Below, in pieces: positions 42,674 through 50,887 of a stretch of 64,000 bases of DNA (positions are counted from its first letter, which is position 1; every line of letters starts with the position of its first letter). A program made the translations under genes and the position numbers. The notes beneath the pieces were generated by a model. That model was not told the DNA's origin. It did not search any database and saw nothing but the letters and a program-made list of their open reading frames with translations. The DNA is from JABGPL01 sp964387885 (GTDB lineage: Bacteria > Electryoneota > AABM5-125-24 > Hatepunaeales > Hatepunaeaceae): assembly GCA_964387885.1 (NCBI GenBank), contig CAYLYZ010000011.1, positions 1 through 64,000 on the forward strand, in the 5' to 3' direction.

Positions 42674-44986
42674 ATGAAGCATTTACTATTTGTCATTTTA
42701 CTGTTGCTACCCTTGTTCGCACAGGCTGCAGATGAAGTAATCCCAATTCCTCGAGTTGATTACCTCGAGTTCGCCCGAGCTTCCGCGAATTGGACGTGGG
42801 ACAATCGGGATTCGCTCCTGAGCCTTTGGCGTGACAACTTTGACGCGAAATCGATTTTCGGATACCGCCCTCCACCACGCTTCCTCGAAATGGCGACTAT
42901 TTACGCGACTCTGTATGATTATGAAGGCAATGTTGAGTACGCCAACCGCGCGAAACAGGTGCTGCTCGATTATGGTGAGTATAAAAAGATGTACCCCAAG
43001 AAGGAAGAGAAACGACGCCCAGATTACACTAACGGTGTCCCTGCCCTTCCAGATTTCTTCACGAACATGCGTTATATCAAGCCTTATGAAGTTCTGAAAC
43101 GAAAGGGTTTCTTGACCAATTCCGAAAAGAAAAAAATCGAGAAAGTCATAGCCCACAGCATCGACTACGTCCTCCAATCCCAGGAATGGGGTGCGATGAA
43201 CCGGGCATGCCTCCGCGCAGAAGCACTGGCCTGGGCAGTACGCGCAGTCTCCGACCATTCCCACACCAAATACTGGAAGAGCTACGAACGTGCGCTCGGG
43301 TTCGACAACTGGGGCAACTGGGAAATCGAGGACGCTACAATATATCACGGTGTCTGGTTGTATGCACTACTCGGTTATGCAGATGCTAAGTCCGAGATGA
43401 AAGAGCTGTTCCACACGCCGGAGATGTATTACTACGCACAGTACTTCCTCCACCTGATGTGCCCGGACGGAATGATCCCCGACTTCGGAGACTCCCACCG
43501 GATTCAACCCAACTGGAGCCGCTTCCTCGTCTTCTTCGAAGCAGCAGCCAAGGCTTATGACGATCCCGAGCTCAAATGGGCAGCAGCAACGATTGGCAGG
43601 AAATTTCTTGATTTCAGCAAGGTGCAGAGCATCGGTCTGGCGTATTTGCTGCTCGACTGCTACCGTTTCGGTACCGATGACCTTAATCCAGCTCAACCGA
43701 CAATCCTCAGTGAAGAAGTCATGGAAGATGTGCAGGGAAAAAAGATCGTCTTCCGCGACGGTTGGGACGAAAAATCGTCATACATGATGCTCAATTACCG
43801 CGACGAGGGTGATGGAGGAGTGATTTTCCGCGACTACCTCCGAGATGGAATCCCGGTTGAAGAGGAAAAGATGACACATGGCCATGCCGACGAAGGCGGA
43901 ATATGCCGTCTCATGCATGAGGGGACGATCCTGCTCGTCGATGGCGGCTACCGCGACTACATGCCGAGTGGGATGTACGGTGCTTTCCGGCAGGACTATT
44001 TCCACAACCGGCTCTGCGTCCGGCAGGGCAAGATCTGGATGGGACAGAAAGCCGGGGAGTGGCGTTACAGCCCGACGGATCACCCGGCAATTCCCGGGCA
44101 ATCCATAATAGACTACCTGCACAACGCCGGGTCATACCGACTTGTCCGCACTCAGAAAATCGACTTCCTGACCTTCGACGATTTTGATTATTGCCGTACG
44201 AAGCTGATCGACGACAAACTGGGTTACCAGTGGGACAGGGTCATCACCTGGGTGAAAGATCCCGGGTTATATCTGGTTTTCGACATAATGAAAGCCACCG
44301 AAGAAGAGTGGATGACAGCCGCTAACCTGTGGCACACGAGGAAGATTTTAGATCAGGGGGATCACTGGTACCTGACTCAGTACGATTCGCTGACCAACAA
44401 AAAGTATGATCCCGAATCCAACCTGCTGATATATTTCCCCGAGACCCATTATCGTCTCGAATCGGTCGAACCGGAAAAGCGTAACTACCAGGACGAAATC
44501 GTAATCTCCCAGTACACGGGTCAGCATTTCGAACTCGGAGAACACATCGGTTTCGTGACAGCACTTGTACCGCAGGACTTGGATGAAGACCCAAGGCCGT
44601 GGATAGACCGGATAAGCTTCATAGACTCAGACAACCCCGGTGACGGCATGTCAGTCGAAATCAAACTCGATAAGCGGACGATTCAGGTAGGAATTAAGTC
44701 GGACATGCGCATGGACATGGTACGCGACTACCGCCGTCCCAAATATACCTACGAGTCGGGACGCTACAACTGCGGCAAAGTAGAAACCAACGCCGATTTC
44801 TTCTACACCGAAAAGACCAAAAAGAGGTTATCTTTCACAGTAGTAAACGTCTCCAAAGCCTACTACGACGGCAAAGAACTTTTCGCCCAACTACCATCCC
44901 AATTCGGCCTCGCTTTCGACGGTAGCTCCAGCGAATATGGGATTGGTAAGGCAAGGTACTGGCGTGATGAGATAGATTTTAAGTAG
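42674..44986 (+). CDS. Secreted heparinase II/III-like protein
   Basis: 770 residues with a Sec signal peptide (MKHLLFVILLLLPLFAQA, 1-18). The helical toroid part spans about 30-330, with WGAMNRACLRAEALAWAV and PDGMIPDFGDSHRIQPNW. The beta-sandwich of the heparinase II/III family begins near 380; MTHGHADEGGICRLMHEGTILLVDGGYRDYMPSG is its signature. Family lyases use Tyr and His in these regions to split uronate-containing polysaccharides by beta-elimination. The gene is visibly richer in C and G at third positions than its neighbours, suggesting transfer or strong expression bias. Confidence 0.88.
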   Translation: MKHLLFVILLLLPLFAQAADEVIPIPRVDYLEFARASANWTWDNRDSLLSLWRDNFDAKSIFGYRPPPRFLEMATIYATLYDYEGNVEYANRAKQVLLDYGEYKKMYPKKEEKRRPDYTNGVPALPDFFTNMRYIKPYEVLKRKGFLTNSEKKKIEKVIAHSIDYVLQSQEWGAMNRACLRAEALAWAVRAVSDHSHTKYWKSYERALGFDNWGNWEIEDATIYHGVWLYALLGYADAKSEMKELFHTPEMYYYAQYFLHLMCPDGMIPDFGDSHRIQPNWSRFLVFFEAAAKAYDDPELKWAAATIGRKFLDFSKVQSIGLAYLLLDCYRFGTDDLNPAQPTILSEEVMEDVQGKKIVFRDGWDEKSSYMMLNYRDEGDGGVIFRDYLRDGIPVEEEKMTHGHADEGGICRLMHEGTILLVDGGYRDYMPSGMYGAFRQDYFHNRLCVRQGKIWMGQKAGEWRYSPTDHPAIPGQSIIDYLHNAGSYRLVRTQKIDFLTFDDFDYCRTKLIDDKLGYQWDRVITWVKDPGLYLVFDIMKATEEEWMTAANLWHTRKILDQGDHWYLTQYDSLTNKKYDPESNLLIYFPETHYRLESVEPEKRNYQDEIVISQYTGQHFELGEHIGFVTALVPQDLDEDPRPWIDRISFIDSDNPGDGMSVEIKLDKRTIQVGIKSDMRMDMVRDYRRPKYTYESGRYNCGKVETNADFFYTEKTKKRLSFTVVNVSKAYYDGKELFAQLPSQFGLAFDGSSSEYGIGKARYWRDEIDFK

Positions 44987-45525
44987 GCTATTCTGCTTCT
45001 ATATCCCACCTCGCAATAGCGGGGTGGGTGCAGGAATACAGTTTCGCGCTGTCACACGCCCTCGTGTGACAGTAAATAATAACAATGACTTAACTGGCAG
45101 ACGGGGGCGTCTGCCAGCGCGTTTAGACCTTTCCCGCACAACCTGAAAGGCAGGGGGAAATAGTTTTCCATATTGATTATCTCAAAGAACAGCACTTGTT
45201 ATATATGCGTCAATTATGTTGATAATATACAACATTATTTTGTAAAAATCAAGCTTCATAACAGAGCACAGCATAAAACAGGGATACCATAAATTATCGT
45301 CACATCGTCACACTTTTGGCGGAACGCGTTTGTGGGTGGGGGATTGAGGGTGTGACGGAAATGTGACGGAAATGACGGAAAGTGAGATTCACAACGGATT
45401 AATCGGATTAAACGGATAACTCAGTCGTCATTCCGGGCTTGATTGGGTATTCGGTTTATCGTTGTGAACGAAGTGAATCAGAATCCAGAAAAGAATGTTG
45501 GATTATTTGGTATCATTTCGAGTGG
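44987..45525. other. Gene-free region with hairpin repeats
   Basis: Contents: a CCCACC/GGTGGG hairpin (45006-45028), CTGTCACACG hairpin (45049-45072), CTGGCAGACG hairpin (45094-45117) and short direct repeats of GTGACGGAAAT between about 45350 and 45390. I see no coding sequence. Confidence 0.6.
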
Positions 45526-45717
45526 TGTCAGGTGTCCCCGAGACCTTTGAAATACTCATGGTTTTCCTCTGTTCCTATGATTATCCTGGAATAGTGATTT
45601 CCTAAGTGCTTGTATATTCTGGATGCACTTCGCAAGCGAAGAAGATATCCCGCCTTCGCGGGAACGACGTGCTTTCACAAGAATTGAATATTTCAAAGAG
45701 CTCGTCCCCACCTGACA
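45526..45717. mobile_element. MITE-like element, family B (copy 1)
   Basis: 192 bp with inverted ends of about 33 bases. The left end begins TGTCAGGTGTCCCCGAGACC and continues TTTGAAATACTCA. The right end is the near complement, TGAATATTTCAAAGAGCTCG then TCCCCACCTGACA. The centre has GCACTTCGCAAGCGAAG and CCCGCCTTCGCGGG hairpins. It carries no transposase. Further copies lie at 54620 and 59225. Confidence 0.85.
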
Positions 45718-45744
45718 CATTTGTTAATAACCAAAGGAATCACA

Positions 45745-45878
45745 ATGGACTTCAGCGAAATGACAACAGTAGACCAATGGGTCTCTGGGTAGCCCGAGGT
45801 TTCGGATTAATTATTATTGGTGTAGTTTTTTATGTCAAGTACAAGAATAAAAAGAAAAAGGATCGGGAGGAGAGGTAG
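45745..45878 (+). pseudogene. Possible broken small single-span membrane protein gene
   Basis: ATG 45745 with AAAGGA ahead starts MDFSEMTTVDQWVSG and stops at TAG. The overlapping frame continues with a clear membrane helix and a basic tail (ARGFGLIIIGVVFYVKYKNK, then KKKDREER) ending at 45878. A frameshift near 45785 would join the two. The longer open frame from 45606 runs through the MITE and is not credible. It could also be two unrelated short frames. Confidence 0.35.
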
Positions 45879-46339
45879 GAAGATGGTGTGGATGTAAAAT
45901 AGCTGGTCGCCAAAATTGTAAGTTATTGCAAATGCTTCAAGAACTCTGAGTAACGTAGCCGGGGATTTTGCAGAAGTGTTGATGTATATGGATTATCTCA
46001 AATTTGAAGTTGCAATATAGAAGGGCATTCTACAGAGGATCATTTACTGATATCGGCAATATGATCGAATCGGGGATTTACAAAGCCCACGACCACCTGC
46101 TGGGAGCTCGCCACGCTACGCTGGTGTAGCAGGAGTGAAGCATGACAAGCAAGGGATCGCGGCGACCTGGTTAGGCGTTAGTGTTTTGCAGAACCGGACT
46201 TTGTCCGGTGGTCCCCCCTTTGGTTCCCCCCTGCAATAGCAGGGGGGAGAGGGCGCATGTGTGGCTCTTCATGCGCGGTTGGGGGTTAATTTCCGGTCAT
46301 TTTTAGTGGTAAGGGCGCAAGCCTTGCGCCCCTACGGGG
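45879..46339. other. Gene-free region with hairpins
   Basis: Holds a CCCCCTGC/GCAGGGGG hairpin (46225-46246) and the palindrome GGGCGCAAGCCTTGCGCCC (46313-46331). A GC-rich stretch at 46080-46200 carries several small inverted repeats and is otherwise unexplained. No gene is seen. Confidence 0.5.
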
Positions 46340-46546
46340 TCAGGTGCTTTCATATTCCAGGACGTCTCCGGGTTGACATTCCAGAGCCTCACAGATGGCT
46401 TCCAGTGTTGAGAAGCGGATTGCTTTGGCGTGGTTCTGCTTCAGGATTGACAGGTTTGCTATGGTGACTCCAACCTTTTCGGATAGTTCCGTCAGGGACA
46501 TTTTTCTTTTTACGAGAAGCAAGTCCAGATTTACGGTAATAGGCAT
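46340..46546 (-). CDS. Small XRE-family HTH regulator (YozG-like)
   Basis: 68 residues: MPITVNLDLLLVKRKMSLTELSEKVGVTIANLSILKQNHAKAIRFSTLEAICEALECQPGDVLEY is a complete Cro/C1-type helix-turn-helix with nothing else. AAAGGAGT lies six bases ahead of ATG. It is 11 bp behind the DUF2975 gene. This pair, membrane protein plus tiny regulator, is widespread. The regulator probably represses the pair's own promoter at 47227-47255 and may respond to the membrane partner. That control is inferred. Confidence 0.9.
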   Translation of the reverse strand: MPITVNLDLLLVKRKMSLTELSEKVGVTIANLSILKQNHAKAIRFSTLEAICEALECQPGDVLEYEST

Positions 46547-46557
46547 GTGAGACTCCT

Positions 46558-47193
46558 TTAGATGGTTAGGTCTTGTTCTTTTTTCATTCTCACAGCAGCA
46601 TCGAAAACCTCGGCTATTACCAGGATGATAAGTCCGGCGACTACATATTCCAGAAACAGGTCTGCATGCAATTCAATTTCACCGGAGGGTACTGATAAAT
46701 CGTCCATTATAAATAAACTCTGAAATATCAATCCGAGTCCGGCGAACGGTCCCCCGATCATAATTAGGTATGCCAGCTTCCGCAGCCGTTTAGGATTCTC
46801 ATCATCAAAAGGATTGCCCTTTTTAACGCTCAAAAAGAAAAGCCTGAGGTGTTTGAGACCCCATATCCATGCTGCAATGATTGTGGGTAGAAATATGCAG
46901 ACCAGCACTTTCCAGAAAGCCTTGTCCGGATCTATCAGAATTCTAGCCTTTCCCTCAATTTCTGAAATTACAGGGCGGTCTGTGTAGGGAATATCAGAAG
47001 TCCCATTTTCAGGATAAAAGTCGATTGCTGCCGGGATCGTCACATGCAGTTGATCCAGATTGACACCGCTCAGCGCAATTATAACCAGGATCAGCGCTAA
47101 TCCTGCACCAATCCAGCTCAGGTACCATGTTATATCCAGAATCACTTTCAAGATTTTGACCGAAGTTGAAACAACGGGCTTGTTTTCATCCAT
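46558..47193 (-). CDS. DUF2975 membrane protein
   Basis: 211 residues with four spans: ILDITWYLSWIGAGLALILVIIALSG, VLVCIFLPTIIAAWIWGLKHLR, LAYLIMIGGPFAGLGLIFQSLFI and LEYVVAGLIILVIAEVFDAAVRM. A 70-residue extracytoplasmic stretch lies between spans one and two. KGNPFDDENPKRLRKLAYL between spans two and three is the family motif, and AEVFDAAVRMKKEQDLTI the usual C-terminus. Its biochemical role is unknown. AAGGAGAT precedes the ATG. Co-transcribed with the HTH gene from a good promoter. Confidence 0.88.
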   Translation of the reverse strand: MDENKPVVSTSVKILKVILDITWYLSWIGAGLALILVIIALSGVNLDQLHVTIPAAIDFYPENGTSDIPYTDRPVISEIEGKARILIDPDKAFWKVLVCIFLPTIIAAWIWGLKHLRLFFLSVKKGNPFDDENPKRLRKLAYLIMIGGPFAGLGLIFQSLFIMDDLSVPSGEIELHADLFLEYVVAGLIILVIAEVFDAAVRMKKEQDLTI

Positions 47194-47226
47194 TATATCT
47201 CCTTGTTTTACATTTGATTTGATATT

Positions 47227-47255
47227 AACATAGCAATAATTTTTCCGTTTGTCAA
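47227..47255 (-). promoter_or_regulatory. Sigma-70-type promoter of the DUF2975/HTH pair
   Basis: On the minus strand TTGACA (47255-47250), a 17-base spacer and TATGTT (47232-47227) lie 34 bp upstream of the DUF2975 start. Upstream are an AT-rich run and a short dyad, GATAAA/TTTATC. Confidence 0.65.
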
Positions 47256-47340
47256 TATATATTTATTGTTTTTCGATAAAGATTTATCTTTTTACGGCAT
47301 TTTTATGTTGTTTTTCAACAAACTCACCTCCCCTTTAATT

Positions 47341-47361
47341 CCCCCTGCAATAGTAGGGTGG
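47341..47361. repeat. CCCCCTGCAATAG-type hairpin
   Basis: CCCCCTGCAATAGTAGGGTGG, a slightly decayed copy of the palindrome at 46225, 57591 and (variant) 45006. Confidence 0.6.
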
Positions 47362-47402
47362 AGATGGTGATCTACTCTCGAATGACTACTCTTGATGATG
47401 CT

Positions 47403-48344
47403 TTAGCGGACAGGAATGTCCGAACTCCCTTTTCCGGAGTTTTTCTTCCATGCCAGAATCCCCGCCCCCTCAACTCCAGCCCAATTTCCCAATTCTGCTG
47501 ATTTTATTTTGATATTTTCTGTGTATGATTTGAATGCCCTGCGTTTTATTTCCTGCTCTAACGGTTTCAGCAATAAATCTCCTGCACCGGCAATACCACC
47601 CCCGACGACGATCATCTCTGGATTGAACACATTTATTAATCCTGCTAAACCTATACCGAGATAGCGACCTATGTATGCATATATTTTTATTGCGTTTTCG
47701 TGTCCCTCAATTCCCATCTCACCGAGCTTTTTCAAGCTGAAATCTACGAGATCGGGGAAATTATCCGCAACGTAGCGCCTGATACCATCCCTGCCAATGA
47801 ATACCTCAAGGCACCCGTTTCCGCCACAAGAGCATTCGGGACCGTTAAAGTCAATTGACAAGTGTCCGATTTCACCTCCACCACTAACTCCCTGAATAAG
47901 AACTCCCTCACTCACTATTGCACCACCAACTCCGGTGCCGAGTGTAACTGCGATGTAGTGCTTTATTCCTTTAGCTGTACCGCTGCTGCCCTCTCCAATT
48001 GCCATGCAGTCCGCATCGTTGCTCATTACTACCGGTACTCCTGTTTTGGCAGTGATATCCCGTGCAACAGCATGACCATCAAGAATGTCGATGTTCTGTG
48101 AGTTGAGCACTTTGAATGATTTATCATCAAGCAAACCGGGAGTCCCAAGACCGATTCCCACCAACTCGTCTTTAGCGCAGTACTTTAACTGTTCGATAAT
48201 TTCAGTAATTTGAGCTACTAATGCGTCATATCCGGCAGAAGTTCGTGTTCGCGCAATCATCGAATTTCGCAGTGTGCCGTCCTGTTCTATGATCCCGCCC
48301 TTTATTCTCGATCCACCCAGATCTATCCCAATTGTCACTGCCAT
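47403..48344 (-). CDS. ROK-family sugar kinase (glucokinase-like)
   Basis: 313 residues. GIDLGGSRIKGGIIEQDGT, GIGLGTPGLLD, VVMSNDADCMAIGEGSSG, VTLGTGVGGAIVSEGVLIQGVSGGGEIGHLSIDFNG, ECSCGGNGCLEVFIG (zinc motif) and IVVGGGIAGAGDLLL are all intact. It phosphorylates glucose or a similar hexose with ATP. AGGA precedes the ATG by about nine bases. It overlaps the end of the lipoprotein glycosidase gene by ten bases, so the two probably work together on released sugar. Confidence 0.92.
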   Translation of the reverse strand: MAVTIGIDLGGSRIKGGIIEQDGTLRNSMIARTRTSAGYDALVAQITEIIEQLKYCAKDELVGIGLGTPGLLDDKSFKVLNSQNIDILDGHAVARDITAKTGVPVVMSNDADCMAIGEGSSGTAKGIKHYIAVTLGTGVGGAIVSEGVLIQGVSGGGEIGHLSIDFNGPECSCGGNGCLEVFIGRDGIRRYVADNFPDLVDFSLKKLGEMGIEGHENAIKIYAYIGRYLGIGLAGLINVFNPEMIVVGGGIAGAGDLLLKPLEQEIKRRAFKSYTENIKIKSAELGNWAGVEGAGILAWKKNSGKGSSDIPVR

Positions 48345-50701
48345 TTTTTATTTTTCCTGATCTTTGATGTCCAGCGTCCGTTGTCGGTCGGTACAAATTC
48401 GATTTCTGCTTTTTCTTCCGGATGCAATCTTACTGAACCCAGAGCTCGTTTTCCCGGTTCGGGGAATATTTCAAGTGCGAGCTGTAAATATGGATTTATA
48501 TTGCGTTGGCAGACCTTAAAAACTCCATTATTATCCCGCTCGAGAATGACTACTCCTCCGACATGCATAACCTCAAGCTTCGTTTTTCCCCAATGTGCAG
48601 GGAATCGTGGTTTAAGTGTCAGGAAAGTATCTGAGCCTGGTTCTATACCAAGTAGATACTCCGTAACTAACCTGACATATTCTGCAGTTGATGCAGCATG
48701 CACCGAACAGCCGACGATGTCTCGTTGAACGTCGACCGTCTCACCAATTTCTGCTGTGGGCAGTGCCCCGGTCACTCCCTGGTGAATAATTCTGTGAGTC
48801 ATTCTTTCCAGTAATCCCATAAGGCTGTCAGGCTGTTCGGCATTTGCAAGGATGTTTCCTAATATACCTCCCGACCAAACCAGAACATCTCCTTTGGATT
48901 TTGTGCCTTTTGGCGAATTCTCTTCGAGGTAAACGTGTGTTGATGAGTAGTTTTCATCAAAAGGTGACAGGGTTCGAAAACCGACTTCTCCGATAAGTTC
49001 GTTTTCAGAAGCATACTTAAATATATTTTTTGCTCTTCGATGATTGCCTGAATCATACCAGTCCAAAGCCAGCATTATTGATCCCCGACTGTCGTATGAT
49101 GGATTTGGATGCTCAAATTTATCTCCTTCAGAAGGGAATATCTGCCGGTCTGCCCAGAATTTGTCTTTTCGTAATTTGAAGGGCATCAATGAAGTATCAT
49201 ACGATAAGGGGATATTATATTCACCCGCTTCTCCCACAGTGACCAAAGGCACATCAAGTGAACGTGAATCCATACCTCCACTACCGAGAATAAGTGAAAA
49301 TGGAATTTCGAAAGGAATGTTATGCAGTCGGGGATATACTTTCAGGAATTCCCTGACTTTAAACAGCAATACCTGAGTCTCTATTGTTGCACCAGCTCGG
49401 TCGACGCAGGCTGGTGAATCCCAAAGAAAATTCTGGTTAGAATTTGAATAGACAATACCATACCGGAGACGGTATTTCATAGTTCCGAGCAACGATTTTG
49501 CAATTGAGGTTGCAAATCTGTCCGCATAAAGGGTATCGGTATCTGTAGGAAATAATCTCCTGTATGCCAGAACGGCAAGCCCTGCAATTTCAGGAATACG
49601 GTACTCAATACCATCTTCCCGAATTTGCCCGGGCAGCATACCATATTCAGGGGACAACTCGTTTGAATTCTGACGGGATAATATACTATTCAGGACATCA
49701 ATTGACACACCCCGGTTGATACCTGACGCGAGCATTCCCGGTATGGTGAGACATGAAAACCAACCATCCGGATAGGGACTGTCCGGTAAACCGGTCAGCA
49801 GAAATGTATCATCACCTTTTGAGTAAATCAACCTGGCGAGTGTAAGTCTTGCCCAGCTGAATGCTCTTATAAACTCCCGATCATCACAGCTGATGTTTAT
49901 TTTCCGAAGCATAGCGGAAAACCACTGCTCTCTCTGGATTCGAATTATTTCCCGATTATTAATCAGAAATCTTGCATTTTCCGCCGCGGAATATCTATCG
50001 TTGCCATATCCGATTGCGAATGTTGCTGAAGCGGACTCAACCAGAAATTCTGCTGGTGACCATAAATGGGCTTCTCCAGGTCTTCCTTTAAGCTGACTTG
50101 CCCTGTATAATCGTAATTGCTTCTGTTTAAAATCGCGGAAGATAACATCCTCCGAACAAACAAATGCCAGCCAGCCTCCTGATCCATCTGCCCGAGCAAG
50201 TGATAGTGTCTGAAATTCTTCATCCCAATGCGAAACATAGCGTGCGTTCTCTTCTGTCTCATAATGTCTGAAGTCCGCAAATGGGGTGAAAATAAAGCCA
50301 TTCCGATTGACATTTTTCAGTTCGATATAAATACCTGATTTCCGATGAGGCATTTCAATTCGTTCGATTAATCCGTCTTCGAAATGTCTTTCTATCCATC
50401 CCGGATCTACTACCGAAAATACTGGAGTTCGATCTATCTGTTCACCTGCAAGATTTGCTATTTTCCATTCTGCAAGTAATCGATATTCGCCCTGACCATA
50501 ACCGTAAGAACTCTCCTCTGGTCTTTTCAAGGCATCGTCATAGTAATAACCACCGGTTCCATCTGTAAGCATTGTCAGCCGGTTCTCTCCAGCATAGATG
50601 GTGTCTGCCAGATTCTCAACCAGATGAGAGGCGATCGTGTCTTCTGATTTGTTCGAACAGCTGATAAGGAAAAGGATACTGGTCGAAAGGAGAATTACAA
50701 T
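48335..50701 (-). CDS. Lipoprotein six-hairpin glycosidase (debranching-enzyme-like)
   Basis: About 788 residues. A lipoprotein signal ILLSTSILFLISC has the lipobox Cys. A beta-sandwich domain (about 30-280) precedes an (alpha/alpha)6 barrel: SWARLTLARLIYSKGDDTFLLTGLPDSPYPDGWF, ALDWYDSGNHRRAKNIFKYA and PTAEIGETVDVQRDIVGCSVHAASTAEYVRLVTEYLLGIEPG. It is closest in pattern to amylo-1,6-glucosidase/rhamnosidase-type GH clans; the exact family is uncertain. No ATG, GTG or TTG lies between the lipobox region and the MITE upstream. ATT at 50701 follows GAGG by eight bases. An in-frame GTG inside the MITE is the alternative start. Confidence 0.78.
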   Translation of the reverse strand: MVILLSTSILFLISCSNKSEDTIASHLVENLADTIYAGENRLTMLTDGTGGYYYDDALKRPEESSYGYGQGEYRLLAEWKIANLAGEQIDRTPVFSVVDPGWIERHFEDGLIERIEMPHRKSGIYIELKNVNRNGFIFTPFADFRHYETEENARYVSHWDEEFQTLSLARADGSGGWLAFVCSEDVIFRDFKQKQLRLYRASQLKGRPGEAHLWSPAEFLVESASATFAIGYGNDRYSAAENARFLINNREIIRIQREQWFSAMLRKINISCDDREFIRAFSWARLTLARLIYSKGDDTFLLTGLPDSPYPDGWFSCLTIPGMLASGINRGVSIDVLNSILSRQNSNELSPEYGMLPGQIREDGIEYRIPEIAGLAVLAYRRLFPTDTDTLYADRFATSIAKSLLGTMKYRLRYGIVYSNSNQNFLWDSPACVDRAGATIETQVLLFKVREFLKVYPRLHNIPFEIPFSLILGSGGMDSRSLDVPLVTVGEAGEYNIPLSYDTSLMPFKLRKDKFWADRQIFPSEGDKFEHPNPSYDSRGSIMLALDWYDSGNHRRAKNIFKYASENELIGEVGFRTLSPFDENYSSTHVYLEENSPKGTKSKGDVLVWSGGILGNILANAEQPDSLMGLLERMTHRIIHQGVTGALPTAEIGETVDVQRDIVGCSVHAASTAEYVRLVTEYLLGIEPGSDTFLTLKPRFPAHWGKTKLEVMHVGGVVILERDNNGVFKVCQRNINPYLQLALEIFPEPGKRALGSVRLHPEEKAEIEFVPTDNGRWTSKIRKNKKWQ

Positions 50702-50728
50702 TCGGAAATCCTCGGAAATTTGCTTAAA

Positions 50729-50856
50729 AAAATTCTCAAAAGTGATGTCTTTGCGAACGAAGTGAAGCACTCTCTTAACTCGAATATATCCAAACAGATC
50801 GCTTCGTCTCTTCTTTCCTCGCGACGACGAGCGTAAGGTGTTGCTTCCGGAAATTG
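50729..50856. mobile_element. MITE-like element, family A (copy 6)
   Basis: The left end AAATTCTCAAAAGTGATG lies 28 bp upstream of the proposed glycosidase start. The right end TTGCTTCCGGAAATTG adjoins the helicase gene. The core matches (GAAGTGAAGCACTCTCTTAA; CAGATCGCTTCG). The minus-strand frame is open right through it into the glycosidase. Confidence 0.7.
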
Positions 50857-50887
50857 TTTTGGCTTTCAGCAGCATTTCAAGTGGGAA

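Noticed and set aside
42707..43348. Long open frame on the minus strand (213 codons) inside the heparinase-like gene
   Set aside because: It is antisense to a strongly supported gene. Its composition is a by-product of the high third-position GC, and it has no recognisable domain.
46080..46200. GC-rich stretch ending GTTAGGCGTTAGT, considered as an integron attC site
   Set aside because: The right core resembles GTTRRRY but no matching RYYYAAC core lies at a suitable distance, and there is no integrase or cassette nearby.
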